49,931 bases of DNA from Pseudomonadota bacterium (GCA_023458315.1 JAEXAH010000004.1:1-49931); one strand, 5' to 3'. Positions 9,157 to 18,225 are shown, counted from the first letter of the stretch. The notes: generated by a model not told the origin, from the letters alone. Made by a program: numbers and translations.

Positions 9157-9467
9157 GCGAAACTCCAAAATAGGCGCGGATACAGCCATTATTTAACGTG
9201 CGCATCGGCGATGTCGGCAATCATGTAAAAACCATACATAAAGAAAAGTCCCGTTCTTGCCGCATCGCACCATTCTTGCCCATCCCCCCTATCCTTCGCC
9301 TATGTAAAAATACTGCCTTCTAGACCATCTGAACCCTTGTACCCATACGGCGGCTGGGGATATGGTGAGCCCAGCTTCGAACGACCCTCGTCGAAGAACG
9401 GACGCGCTTTGACTGCGAGGATGGATTGGAACGAGGACCGCAAGCCAGCGAAAAGCAAGGTTTGACG
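9157..9467. promoter_or_regulatory. Divergent intergenic region, DUF62 gene and second GGDEF-EAL gene
   Basis: These 311 bases separate two divergent genes and are more AT-rich than the surroundings around 9190-9320. They must contain both promoters, but I see no clear sigma-factor elements, hairpins or coding potential. Confidence 0.4.
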
Positions 9468-11771
9468 ATGCCGCTTCCGGCGCCGGAACGGGCGCCGCTC
9501 CTCTCCGCTTCCCTGGTCCTCGGCCTTGGTCTGGCCGCCATCGCCCTGGCGAACGCGCGCGGCCTGCTGGGCGGCGCCCTGCCCGGCCCGTTCGCGCTGG
9601 GCGGCTGGCTGTGCTGCGCCGCGCTGGGACTTTACGTGGTGCTCAGCCAACGCGGCCGCGCCACCCAGGCCGAAGCGTCGGCCCGCGCCCGCGAAATGGC
9701 CCGCGCCGCCGAGGCCGCGCTGGACACCATGATGGCGTCGCTGCCCGACGCCCTGATCATCGCCGACGAACGCGGCCGGGTGCGCAAGCTGAACCCGCGC
9801 GCCGAGCACCTGTTCGGCTATGCCGCCGCCGAGGCGCTGGACGAGCCGGTGGACGGCCTGCTGTCGGAACCCTATGCCCGCCGCCTGCGCGAACGCTGGA
9901 AAACCTATGTGGCCGAGGGCACGGGCGACCTGTTGGTCAGCGGCCGCGAAGTGCTGGGGCGGTGCAAGGACGGCGGCGTCATTCCCATGGAAATGTCGGT
10001 GGCGCAACTGGAACGCGACGGCGAACGCCGCTTCGTGGTGGTGCTGCACGACATCTCGGCGCGCAAGCGGGCGCTGGCCCGGCTGGACGTGGCGGAAAAG
10101 GTGCTGGAATGCACCATGGAAGGCGTCATGGTCACGGACCGGCGCGGCACCATGCTGTGGGTCAACCAGGGCTTCACCAACATTTCCGGCTATCCCCGCG
10201 ACGAAGTGCTGGGGCAAAAGGCCGCCATGCTGAAATCCGGGCTGCAAAACGCCGAATTCTACCACGCCATGTGGGCGCGTATCCGCGAGAACGGCGAATG
10301 GCAGGGCGAAATCTGGAACCGCCGCAAGGATGGCGAGGCGTTCCCGGAATGGCTGACCATCAAGGCCATCACCGATCCGTCCGGCCAGGTCACGCGCTAT
10401 GTGGGGGTGTTCTCGGACATCTCCAAGCACAAGCGGGCGGAAGAAACCATCCGCACCCTGACCTATTACGACGCCGTCACCCGCCTGCCCAACCGCTATT
10501 TGCTGATGGACCGGCTGGATCAGGCGCTGGAACGCGCGCCGCGGTCCGGCCGCCGTCTGGCCCTGGTGATGATCGGCCTGAACCGCTTCAAGCAGATCAA
10601 CGAAACCCTGGGCCATCAGGTGGGCGACGTGGTGCTGCGCACGGTCGCCGACCGTCTGGGCATGTCGCTGCGCGGCCACGACACCGTGGCCCGTCTGCGC
10701 GGCGACACCTTTTGCTGTCTGCTGACCGATCTGGCCCAGGACCACGACGCCCATCTGGTGATCTCGCGCCTGCTGGAATCCTTCTCCACCTCGTTCGAAG
10801 TGGACGGGCACGAGTTGTTCATCACCGCCAAGGTCGGCATCAGCGTCTATCCGGTGGACGGCACCGACCCCGAGGACCTGGCGCAGAAGGCGGAAACCGC
10901 CATGAACCGGTCCAAGGAACTGGCCGACAACAGCTATCAGTTCTACACCCCGGAAATGCACGCCAATTCGGTCGAGCGGCTGCGGCTGGAAACCGAATTG
11001 CGCAAGGCGGTGGCGCGCGACGAATTCGTCGTCTACTACCAGCCCAAGATCGAGACGGCCAGCGGTCGCGTGGTCGGCGCCGAGGCGCTGGTGCGCTGGC
11101 GCCACCGCGAATTGGGCATGATCTCGCCCGCCGATTTCATCCCCATCGCCGAGGAAACCGGGTTGATCGTGCCCATCGGCAATTGGGTGATGAACCATGT
11201 CTGCCAGCAATTGCGCCAGTGGCGCGACGTCGGCCAGCCGGTGGTGCAGGTGGCGGTCAACCTGTCGGCCCACCAGTTCCGCCAACCCGATCTGGTCGAC
11301 CGCGTGGTCGAAGCGCTGGAAACCCACGGTATTCCGCCCGACCTGCTGGAACTGGAACTGACCGAAAGCGCGGTGATGCACCACGCCGAGGCCACCATCG
11401 AAACCCTGATGCAGTTGCACGGCCACGGCGTGCGGCTGGCCATCGACGATTTCGGCACCGGCTATTCGTCGCTCAGCTATCTCAAGAAATTCCCGCTGCA
11501 CAAGCTGAAGATCGACCGCTCGTTCGTCATGGACATCGACACCAACCCGGCCTCGGCCGAGATCGTCGGCGCCATCGTCGCCATGGGCCACTCGCTGAAC
11601 CTGCAAATCGTCGCCGAGGGCGTGGAAAACGACGCCCAACTGGACGTGCTCAGGGGCCTGAAATGCGACGAGATCCAGGGCTTCTATTATTCCCGCCCGA
11701 TCCCCGCCGACACCTTCGCCGGCATCCTGCGCCTGGGCCGCATGGACGGCCACGCCACGGCCGCAGAATAA
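9468..11771 (+). CDS. PAS-PAS-GGDEF-EAL protein with degenerate GGDEF, probable c-di-GMP phosphodiesterase
   Basis: 767 residues: two N-terminal membrane helices (about 11-30 and 40-60), PAS domains at about 85-200 and 208-325, a GGDEF-fold domain (about 330-495) and EAL (motif at 539-541; DDFGTGYSSL present). The GGDEF signature reads RGDTF (411-415), and the upstream metal-binding aspartate position reads IGLNRF. Cyclase activity is therefore unlikely and the domain may be regulatory. The EAL motifs are intact. I choose the ATG at 9468 because AAGG precedes it and the upstream ATG at 9426 lacks a site. Confidence 0.88.
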   Translation: MPLPAPERAPLLSASLVLGLGLAAIALANARGLLGGALPGPFALGGWLCCAALGLYVVLSQRGRATQAEASARAREMARAAEAALDTMMASLPDALIIADERGRVRKLNPRAEHLFGYAAAEALDEPVDGLLSEPYARRLRERWKTYVAEGTGDLLVSGREVLGRCKDGGVIPMEMSVAQLERDGERRFVVVLHDISARKRALARLDVAEKVLECTMEGVMVTDRRGTMLWVNQGFTNISGYPRDEVLGQKAAMLKSGLQNAEFYHAMWARIRENGEWQGEIWNRRKDGEAFPEWLTIKAITDPSGQVTRYVGVFSDISKHKRAEETIRTLTYYDAVTRLPNRYLLMDRLDQALERAPRSGRRLALVMIGLNRFKQINETLGHQVGDVVLRTVADRLGMSLRGHDTVARLRGDTFCCLLTDLAQDHDAHLVISRLLESFSTSFEVDGHELFITAKVGISVYPVDGTDPEDLAQKAETAMNRSKELADNSYQFYTPEMHANSVERLRLETELRKAVARDEFVVYYQPKIETASGRVVGAEALVRWRHRELGMISPADFIPIAEETGLIVPIGNWVMNHVCQQLRQWRDVGQPVVQVAVNLSAHQFRQPDLVDRVVEALETHGIPPDLLELELTESAVMHHAEATIETLMQLHGHGVRLAIDDFGTGYSSLSYLKKFPLHKLKIDRSFVMDIDTNPASAEIVGAIVAMGHSLNLQIVAEGVENDAQLDVLRGLKCDEIQGFYYSRPIPADTFAGILRLGRMDGHATAAE

Positions 11772-11987
11772 GCCGCTTACCACAAAGGCACAAAGAGCAT
11801 CGAGGGCAGTTCAAGATATGGGGCTTCGCGGATTAGCGGGGAAGTGCTTGTCATGGCCGGGCTTGAGAAAAGCTGTTGCGGGGGCCAGCAGCCCCGCAAA
11901 TCCGTGATGAACCTTTTTTCTTGCCCTGCCTGCCGCCCGGGCGGAGCATGAGGGAAAGACGCCCACAAGAACGTCCAAGGCGGAACC
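11772..11987. repeat. Dispersed repeat R1, complete copy, in the intergenic region
   Basis: The most complete R1 copy in the window. It begins near 11831 with ATTAGCGGGGAAGTGCTTGT, continues to a hairpin at 11876-11899 (TTGCGGGG...CCCCGCAA, loop CAGCA, one bulged G), and ends with a T-run at 11913-11918. The T-run is about 14 bases beyond the stem, so this is not a standard intrinsic terminator. No gene is seen here. Confidence 0.65.
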
Positions 11988-13388
11988 ATGAACGACACCC
12001 CCACCGCATCGCCGGATTTCGAAACCCTGGCCCGTCAGGTCGGCGCCCTCGACGATCCCGTCGATCTGCTGGAGCAATCCTATCAGGCGCTGACCCTCTT
12101 GCTGCCCCAGGCGGAAAACGGCGAGTTGCTGGATCAGTTGAGCATCCGCCTGGGCGAGATCATCGGCGATTTGCCGCTGGACGCGCCCGAACGCGATCTG
12201 CGCCGCCACACCCGCGCCGCCGCCCAGCATTGCGTGGCCATCCTGGCCGCCGCCCGCGACCGACGCCTGCCCACCGTCGACGACATTCCGGCCCTGCCGC
12301 TGGACGATTCGCCGCCATCGCCAGCCCAACCGCCGCCTCAGCTCAGTGTCGACGTCGAGGACGAGCCCGCCCCGCCGCCGCCGTCCTCCGATGCGCTCGA
12401 CGAACCGACCCGCGACCTCGAATATTATCTGCCGCCCCATCTGGCGCATCTGCTGCGCCACATCCAATACGACGAGCCATCCCCGCCGCCGCCGCCCGGC
12501 GGATTCTCCAGCTTCGACCAATTGTGCCTGGCGGCCCTGAACCACCGCATCGACCGGGTGCTGACCTTCTTCCACAAAACCAACCCGGCGGTGACGCGGC
12601 TGCTGCCGCCGCCGTTCCTGCTGTCGCCGGATTTCGCCGTGCGTTTCAAGCAGGTGGTCGGGCACATGATCTTTCCCCGCATCGCCAACAGCCGCCAATT
12701 GCGCCTGCTGGCCTCGAACATCGATCTGTCCAAGGATGCGGAAAGCTTTTGGGACCACATCAACGACAGCATGAAGCGGCTGCTGCAACTGACCTGGAAC
12801 ACCGCCTGGGACCACCTGCACCTGATCCCGGAACAACGCGGCGACCAGACGGTGATGCTGATCAGCGAGGATGTGCGCACCCTGCGCCAGATGCTGCAAC
12901 CGCCGACGCCGCACACCTATGACATGCCGCGCGTCACCAACCGCGAGATCGAACTGTTCCGATCGTTGCTGTCCACCTCGACCGATTGGTGGCCGCCCCT
13001 GTCGGCGTTCTGGCACATCTGCCACACCACCTACGAACAGGAATGGGACCCGCGGGTGTTCCAGCAACAGGCCCGCGAGGGCGCCCTGCGCGATACCCTG
13101 CTTCAGGGCTTCGAAAGCCTGCCGGACCCCTGGCACGATTTCGTGGTGCTGATGGCCCACCGGGTGTTTCCCCGCATCGGCAGCCGCTTCCTGGAACGCT
13201 TCGCCTATAATTTCGGCCAAAGCGAGGAAAGCCGGGAACAACGCATGCCCTATCTGATGCGCGCCATCCGACAGGCCCGCGACCTGCCGGAAATCCGTCG
13301 GCTGGAGCATCAGGACGAGGAGAACTGGCAGCGTCAGGTGCAATCGCTGCACAATTACTTCAAGGGCAAGGGCGTCGGCGACGGGTGA
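11988..13388 (+). CDS. Unrecognised 466-residue protein with proline-rich linker
   Basis: I do not recognise this protein. Residues 1-95 look helical (DLLEQSYQALTLLLPQ). Residues about 100-165 are low-complexity and proline-rich (PPSPAQPPPQ, PAPPPP, PSPPPPPGG). The remainder is a soluble, aromatic-rich, largely helical domain with many W, H and F residues (for example STSTDWWPPLSAFWHI). There is no signal peptide and no membrane segment. Codon use and GC resemble its neighbours, and AAGGCGG precedes the ATG, so it is a real gene. The nifE promoter starts 28 bases after its stop, on the same strand. Confidence 0.7.
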   Translation: MNDTPTASPDFETLARQVGALDDPVDLLEQSYQALTLLLPQAENGELLDQLSIRLGEIIGDLPLDAPERDLRRHTRAAAQHCVAILAAARDRRLPTVDDIPALPLDDSPPSPAQPPPQLSVDVEDEPAPPPPSSDALDEPTRDLEYYLPPHLAHLLRHIQYDEPSPPPPPGGFSSFDQLCLAALNHRIDRVLTFFHKTNPAVTRLLPPPFLLSPDFAVRFKQVVGHMIFPRIANSRQLRLLASNIDLSKDAESFWDHINDSMKRLLQLTWNTAWDHLHLIPEQRGDQTVMLISEDVRTLRQMLQPPTPHTYDMPRVTNREIELFRSLLSTSTDWWPPLSAFWHICHTTYEQEWDPRVFQQQAREGALRDTLLQGFESLPDPWHDFVVLMAHRVFPRIGSRFLERFAYNFGQSEESREQRMPYLMRAIRQARDLPEIRRLEHQDEENWQRQVQSLHNYFKGKGVGDG

Positions 13389-13415
13389 CGCACCCGCCAT
13401 CATGCGACAATGTCG

Positions 13416-13431
13416 TGTCGCATCCCCGACA
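13416..13431 (+). promoter_or_regulatory. NifA upstream activator sequence of nifE
   Basis: An exact TGT-N10-ACA (TGTCGCATCCCCGACA), the binding consensus of the nitrogen-fixation activator NifA. Its centre is about 74 bases upstream of the predicted nifE transcription start. Confidence 0.85.
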
Positions 13432-13470
13432 ACACCGTAGCCGAGTCGAGCATTTCCGCCATTCCTGAAA

Positions 13471-13486
13471 TGGCCCGGGCCTTGCA
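13471..13486 (+). promoter_or_regulatory. Sigma-54 promoter of nifE operon
   Basis: TGGCCCGGGCCTTGCA matches the -24/-12 consensus TGGCAC-N5-TTGCW with one change, and the invariant GG and GC are exactly ten bases apart. Transcription should begin near 13497, 26 bases before the nifE ATG. Confidence 0.88.
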
Positions 13487-13522
13487 TCCCTCCCCAATGA
13501 CCATTGAGGAGGGCCGCCACCC

Positions 13523-14902
13523 ATGCTCAAGCAGAAAATCCAGGAATTGTTTGTCGAACCCGGCTGCGCCAAGAACCAGGCGAAGTCCGACCAGGACCGC
13601 AAGAAGGGCTGCGGCAAGCCGCTGACCCCGGGCGCCGCCGCCGGCGGCTGCTGTTTCGACGGCGCCAAGATCGCGCTGCAACCGATCACCGACGTGGTAC
13701 ATCTGGTGCACGGCCCCATCGCCTGCGAGGGCAATTCCTGGGACACCCGCAATTCCCATTCCTCGGGGTCGCTGCTCTACCGGCTGGGCTTCACCACCGA
13801 CATGCAGAATCTGGACATCGTGCATGGCGGCGAGAAGAAGCTGTACAAGGCCATCCGGCAGGCCATCAAGCGCCACACCCCACCGGCGGTGTTCGTCTAT
13901 CAGACCTGCGTCGGCGCCCTGATCGGCGACGATGTCGAGGCGGTGTGCAAGGCGGCGACCGAGCGCATGGGCGTGCCGGTGGTGCCGGTCAATGCGCCGG
14001 GCTTCGTCGGCTCCAAGAATTTGGGCAACCGCCTGGGCGGCGAGGCGCTGTTCGAGCACGTCATCGGCACCCACCAGCCCGACGATGTCGGCCCCACCGA
14101 CATCAACATCCTGGGCGAATACAACGTGGCGGGTGAACTGGACCAGTTCCGCCCGCTGCTGGCCCGCCTGGGCATCCGCCTGCGCTGTTCCATCACCGGC
14201 GACGCCCGCTATCTGGACGTCGCCAGCGCCCACACCGCAAAGGCCAACATGGTGCTGTGCAGTCAGGCGCTGGTGACGCTGGCGCGCAAGATGAAGGAAA
14301 CCTACGGCATCCCCTATTTCGAGGGCTCGTTCTACGGCATTTCCGACACCTCGGACGCCCTGCGCGCCATCGCCCGCATGCTGGTGGAACGCGGCGCCGA
14401 CCCGAGTTTGACCGAGCGCACCGAAGCCCTGATCGCCGAGGAAGAGGCCCGCGCCTGGGCGCGGCTGGAGCCGTTCAAGGCGCGGCTTTCGGGCCGCAAG
14501 GTCCTGCTGTACACCGGCGGCGTCAAAAGCTGGTCGGTGATCCAGGCGTTGCAGGAAGTGGGCATGGAGGTGGTCGGCAGTTCCGTGCGCAAGGCCACCG
14601 CCGAGGACGCCGCCAAGGCCCTGGAACGCCTGGGCGGCGACGAGGACAAGCTGGCCGACGCCATCACGCCCCGCGACATGTACGCCATGTTCAAGGAAGG
14701 CAAGGCCGAGATGATGCTGTCGGGCGGCCGCTCGCAATTCGTCGCGCTGAAGGCGCGGACGCCGTGGCTGGACATCAACCAGGAACGCCACGTCGGTTAC
14801 GCCGCCTATGACGGCATGGTCGAGATGGTCCGGCAGATCGACCTGATGATCAACAATCCGATCTGGGCGCAGGTGCGCAAGCCCGCCCCGTGGGAGGCAT
14901 GA
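13523..14902 (+). CDS. nifE: Nitrogenase FeMo-cofactor scaffold protein NifE
   Basis: 459 residues. NifE pairs with NifN as the NifEN scaffold on which the NifB-cofactor precursor matures into FeMo-co. The nitrogenase component-1 fold is evident, with the cysteine-bearing segments GGCCFDGAK, HGPIACEGN and YQTCVGALIGDD, and the later LLYTGGVKSWS. GAGGAGG precedes the ATG. It is the first gene of a NifA/sigma-54 unit and ends five bases before nifN starts. Confidence 0.96.
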   Translation: MLKQKIQELFVEPGCAKNQAKSDQDRKKGCGKPLTPGAAAGGCCFDGAKIALQPITDVVHLVHGPIACEGNSWDTRNSHSSGSLLYRLGFTTDMQNLDIVHGGEKKLYKAIRQAIKRHTPPAVFVYQTCVGALIGDDVEAVCKAATERMGVPVVPVNAPGFVGSKNLGNRLGGEALFEHVIGTHQPDDVGPTDINILGEYNVAGELDQFRPLLARLGIRLRCSITGDARYLDVASAHTAKANMVLCSQALVTLARKMKETYGIPYFEGSFYGISDTSDALRAIARMLVERGADPSLTERTEALIAEEEARAWARLEPFKARLSGRKVLLYTGGVKSWSVIQALQEVGMEVVGSSVRKATAEDAAKALERLGGDEDKLADAITPRDMYAMFKEGKAEMMLSGGRSQFVALKARTPWLDINQERHVGYAAYDGMVEMVRQIDLMINNPIWAQVRKPAPWEA

Positions 14903-14906
14903 CGCC

Positions 14907-16283
14907 ATGGCCCTTGTCATCAACCACAACAAAGCCCTGTCCACCAGCCCGCTGAAGGTCAGCGCGCCGCTGGGCGCCGCCATGGCCTTTCTGGGCATGG
15001 ACGGCAGCCTGCCACTGTTCCACGGCAGCCAGGGCTGCACCGCCTTCGCCCTGGTGATGATGGTCCGCCATTTCCGCGAGGCCATCCCGCTGCAAACCAC
15101 CGCCATGAACGAGGTTTCCACCATCCTGGGCGGCTCGGACCAGGTGGAGGAAGCCCTGCACAACATGGTCAAGCGCGCCAAGCCGCGCATGATCGGCCTG
15201 ATCTCGACCGCGCTGACCGAGACGCGCGGCGAGGACATGGCGGGCGATCTCAAGGGCATCCTGGCCCGTTCCAAGGATCTGGCGGGCACTTCGGTGGTGC
15301 ATGTCTCGGCCCCCGATTTCGACGGTTCGCTGGAAACCGGCTGGGGCAAGGCGGTGGGGGCCATGATCCGCGCCCTGGTGCCCGGCCCCGGCCACCAGCC
15401 GCCGCTGAAGCGGGTCAACGTGCTGGCGGGCTGCCACCTGACCCCCGGCGATATCGAGGCGCTGAAGGAGATCATCGAGGCTTTCGGCCTGGAAGCGGTG
15501 ATGCTGCCCGATCTGTCCGGTTCGCTGGACGGTCATGTTCCCGACCATTACGTCCCCACCACCCTGGGCGGCACCAGCATCGAGCAGGTCAAGGGCATGA
15601 ACCGTGCCTGCCTGACCATCGCGGTGGGCGAGCACATGCGCATCAGCGCCGAGACGCTGGAGGCCAAGACCGGCATCCCCTTCGTGCTGTTCGACCGCCT
15701 GACCGGGCTGGAAGCGGTGGACAAGCTGATGGTCTGCCTGTCCTCGGCCTCGGGCGTGCCGGTGCCCGCCAAGTACCGGCGCCAGCGGTCGCAATTGGTG
15801 GACGCCATGCTGGACGGCCATTTCTTCTTCGCCGGACGCGCCGTGGCGGTGGCGGGCGAGCCGTCCTTCCTGTGGACCTATGCCAGCCTGTGCGCCGACC
15901 TGGGGGCGCGCATCGTCGGCGCCGTTTCTTCCCTGCCCTCGCCCCATCTGTCGCAATTGCCCAGCGAGACCGCCATCATCGGCGATTTCGAGGATCTGGA
16001 GGACCAGATCCTGGAAGCGGGCGGCGCCGATCTGATCATCGCCAACGCCAACGCCCGGCTGATCGCCGCGCGCCACGGCATCCCGCTGCACCGCGCCGGT
16101 TTTCCGGTGTTCGACCGCCTGGGCGCGGCGCACCAGACCTGCCTGGGCTATCGCGGCACGCGGGATCTGATCTTCACCCTGGGCAACATCCTGATGGAGC
16201 ACCCCGGCCACGGCCACGGTGCCTCGCTGCCCGTCCAGCATGCGGAGCACGGCCATGGTGACGCGGCGGTTGCGGCTGGTTGA
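14907..16283 (+). CDS. nifN: FeMo-cofactor scaffold protein NifN with histidine-rich tail
   Basis: 458 residues, the beta-like partner of NifE. Family marks include HGSQGCTAFAL near residue 45, LISTALTETRGEDM and the NVLAGCHLTPGD segment. The last 30 residues are unusual: EHPGHGHG and then QHAEHGHG give seven histidines in a short stretch before an alanine-rich end. The ATG at 14907 follows GGGAGG. nifX starts 49 bases downstream. Confidence 0.96.
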   Translation: MALVINHNKALSTSPLKVSAPLGAAMAFLGMDGSLPLFHGSQGCTAFALVMMVRHFREAIPLQTTAMNEVSTILGGSDQVEEALHNMVKRAKPRMIGLISTALTETRGEDMAGDLKGILARSKDLAGTSVVHVSAPDFDGSLETGWGKAVGAMIRALVPGPGHQPPLKRVNVLAGCHLTPGDIEALKEIIEAFGLEAVMLPDLSGSLDGHVPDHYVPTTLGGTSIEQVKGMNRACLTIAVGEHMRISAETLEAKTGIPFVLFDRLTGLEAVDKLMVCLSSASGVPVPAKYRRQRSQLVDAMLDGHFFFAGRAVAVAGEPSFLWTYASLCADLGARIVGAVSSLPSPHLSQLPSETAIIGDFEDLEDQILEAGGADLIIANANARLIAARHGIPLHRAGFPVFDRLGAAHQTCLGYRGTRDLIFTLGNILMEHPGHGHGASLPVQHAEHGHGDAAVAAG

Positions 16284-16332
16284 TGCCCATTCGGACAGTT
16301 CCGGCCCGCCAGGGCCGTTGAAAGGAGGACAT

Positions 16333-16752
16333 ATGCGCGTAGCCTTCGCCACCCAGGACCGCCAGACGGTGGACGCCCATTTCGCCAGCGCCCGTACCTT
16401 CATGTTCTACGACGTCGGTCCCGACGGCCACACCTTCCTGGAGGCCGTGCAGTTCGACAACGTCAGCAACGAGGAAGGCCAGCACCAGGAGGACGGCGAC
16501 GACCGTCTGGCCAGCAAGATCAAGGCGCTGGAGGGCTCGGCCCTGCTGTTCGTGCGCGCCATCGGCGGCCCGGCGGCGGCGCGCGTGGTGCGCGCCCGCG
16601 TCCACCCCATCAAGCTGCCCGGCGACGAAACCATCGCGGCGGTGATCGACAAGGTGCGCGGCATGCTGAAAAGCAACCCGCCGCCGTGGCTGCGCAAGGT
16701 CATCCGCGATTCCGAATCCGGCCCCGACCGCTTCATCGACGACGAGGAGTAA
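16333..16752 (+). CDS. nifX: FeMo-cofactor carrier protein NifX
   Basis: 139 residues of the NifX/NifB-C-terminal/NafY small-domain family that binds NifB-co or VK-cluster in transit to NifEN. Family features are MRVAFATQDRQTVDAHF at the N-terminus, and FRAIGG-like VRAIGGPAAARVV in the middle. The ATG at 16333 is preceded by a perfect AAAGGAGG. The open frame extends to 16219 but overlaps nifN. It is followed after 4 bases by the DUF269 gene. Confidence 0.93.
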   Translation: MRVAFATQDRQTVDAHFASARTFMFYDVGPDGHTFLEAVQFDNVSNEEGQHQEDGDDRLASKIKALEGSALLFVRAIGGPAAARVVRARVHPIKLPGDETIAAVIDKVRGMLKSNPPPWLRKVIRDSESGPDRFIDDEE

Positions 16753-16756
16753 GACC

Positions 16757-17230
16757 ATGACCCCATCCCTGGTTCTGGACGAGGCCGACCGCGCCGCCCT
16801 GTCCCGCCCCTTCGTCAAGGCCCTGCTGACCCTGATCCGCGCCCAGGACCGCTCCGGCGCCATGGAGGCCGATGCGGACGAGGAATTGCTGGCCCCGTTC
16901 ATCGTCACCAAGGTGCAGAAGCGCGACATCCCCATGTTCGGCGATCCCGATCCCGACATCCTGATGCGGGTTGAACAGATCTACATGGCGGTGTGCTGGC
17001 TGATCGAACAGGAAACCGGCATGGCCGCCGCCCCCATCCTCAACATCCACCACGAGGGCTGGGGCCGCATCGTCATCATCACCGGCCGTCTGGTGGCGGT
17101 GAATTCCCATGTGCGCGAGTTGCACCGCTTCGGCTACGAGAACCTGATCACCATGGAGGCCAAGGCGCTGAAGCTGGTCGAGGAAGGCATCAAGGCCGTT
17201 CGCCAGTTCCCCGAAATCGCCGCCGCGTAG
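16757..17230 (+). CDS. NifX-associated nitrogen fixation protein (DUF269)
   Basis: 157 residues, recognised as the short protein that nearly always follows nifX in diazotrophs. Characteristic segments are DPDILMRVEQIYMAV, the GWGRIVIITGRLV stretch, and HRFGYENL near the C-terminus. Its biochemical role is not established. It is co-transcribed with nifX by position. The R2 repeat separates it from fdxB. Confidence 0.9.
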   Translation: MTPSLVLDEADRAALSRPFVKALLTLIRAQDRSGAMEADADEELLAPFIVTKVQKRDIPMFGDPDPDILMRVEQIYMAVCWLIEQETGMAAAPILNIHHEGWGRIVIITGRLVAVNSHVRELHRFGYENLITMEAKALKLVEEGIKAVRQFPEIAAA

Positions 17231-17237
17231 GATTCAT

Positions 17238-17303
17238 TATTGCCCCTCGCCGGGCGGGCGCCTCCGCGCCCTTGGCCGCGGCCTCAATGGCCGCAGGATA
17301 TTT
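17238..17303 (-). repeat. Structured repeat R2, copy 1 (inverted)
   Basis: Read on the minus strand this copy has hairpin 1 (GCGGCC-ATTGA-GGCCGC, 17278-17294), linker GGCCAA, hairpin 2 (GGGCGC-GGAG-GCGCCC, 17256-17271), then the conserved tail GCCCGGCGAGGGGCAATA. It lies between the DUF269 gene and fdxB, inside the nifE transcription unit. Compared with the copy at 25995, both stems carry different bases but stay fully paired. It lacks the extra terminal hairpin of the other two copies. Confidence 0.85.
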
Positions 17304-17327
17304 CAAACGAGAGAGGAGAGAACAGCC

Positions 17328-17624
17328 ATGTCGTTGCGCACCTTCAGCACCCGTTCCGGCAAGCCGTGGACGCCCCGCTACCTGTTGTCCATCAGCGACG
17401 AGCTGTGCATCGGCTGCGGCCGTTGCTACAAGGTCTGCACCCAGGGCGTGCTGGAACTGAAGGGCATCAACGAGGACGGTGAATTGTGCGACCCGTTCGA
17501 CGATGGCGAGGACATCGAGCGCAAGGTGATGACCGTCGCCAACGAAGGCGACTGCATCGGCTGCGGTTCGTGCGAAACCGTCTGCGGCACCAAGGCGCAG
17601 AAGCACGAAGCCATGGCGGCCTAG
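17328..17624 (+). CDS. fdxB: Nif-specific ferredoxin III (2[4Fe-4S])
   Basis: 98 residues with two clusters of cysteines, CIGCGRCYKVC and CIGCGSCETVC, each of the CxxCxxCxxxC type, and an insertion between them typical of the nif-specific FdxB group. It probably donates electrons in nitrogenase cofactor assembly. GAGAGGAG precedes the ATG. The upstream 97 bases contain the R2 repeat and no sigma-54 site, so it is likely read from the nifE promoter. Confidence 0.92.
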   Translation: MSLRTFSTRSGKPWTPRYLLSISDELCIGCGRCYKVCTQGVLELKGINEDGELCDPFDDGEDIERKVMTVANEGDCIGCGSCETVCGTKAQKHEAMAA

Positions 17625-17637
17625 GGGGCGTCCGGCC

Positions 17638-18225
17638 ATGGCCGCGCGGGCATATGGCCGTCTGATGGCCGGGGGTGGCGGCGATCCGTTCGACCGCCAC
17701 CTGTTCGCCTGCGTCACCACCCTGGCGCTGACCGAACGCCGCCCCCTGCCCACCGCCCTGGGCCTGACGGCCGAGGATCTGGCCGCCCTGGTCGGCGAAT
17801 TCTTTCCCCACGCGCCTGAATTGCTGGTCGGCATCGACCCCGAACGGGATTGCGGCCGGACCCTGACCGCCGGGGAAGAGGCCCTGCGCGACCTGCTGTT
17901 GCGCCATCGCGCCCTGGGCAGCATCGAGGAACAATGGCTGGCCCATGTCATCGCCCGCCGCTCGCAATCGGGCCGTCTGCTGTGGCAGGATCTGGGGCTG
18001 TCGTGCCGGGGCGACCTCAGCCTGATCCTGGCGACCCATTTCACGGCGCTGGCGGTGCAGAACCATGACGACATGCGGTGGAAACCGTTCCTTCGCCGTC
18101 GGCTGGAACTGGAATCCGGCCTGGATTGCCAGCGCGAGACATCCTGCGGCCGGTGCCGCCGCCACGCCCGCTGTTTCGGCCCCGAAGCGGGCACCAGCCT
18201 GATCCTTGCCACCCACCTGTCTTGA
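17638..18225 (+). CDS. nifQ: Molybdenum donor protein NifQ
   Basis: 195 residues. NifQ carries an Fe-Mo-S cluster and supplies molybdenum for FeMo-co. The family's C-terminal cysteine cluster is present (CQRETSCGRCRRHARCFG, a C-x5-C-x2-C-x5-C arrangement), and the helical N-terminal domain fits. It starts 13 bases after fdxB. The downstream transporter gene begins 53 bases later without a visible promoter. Confidence 0.9.
   Translation: MAARAYGRLMAGGGGDPFDRHLFACVTTLALTERRPLPTALGLTAEDLAALVGEFFPHAPELLVGIDPERDCGRTLTAGEEALRDLLLRHRALGSIEEQWLAHVIARRSQSGRLLWQDLGLSCRGDLSLILATHFTALAVQNHDDMRWKPFLRRRLELESGLDCQRETSCGRCRRHARCFGPEAGTSLILATHLS

Noticed and set aside
9300..11783. An 827-codon minus-strand open frame
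   Set aside because: It is antisense to the PAS-GGDEF-EAL gene with the same Q/H-rich shadow composition and no ribosome site.
11876..11922. R1 as a standard intrinsic terminator
   Set aside because: The T-run is about 14 bases beyond the stem, so it does not fit the normal layout.
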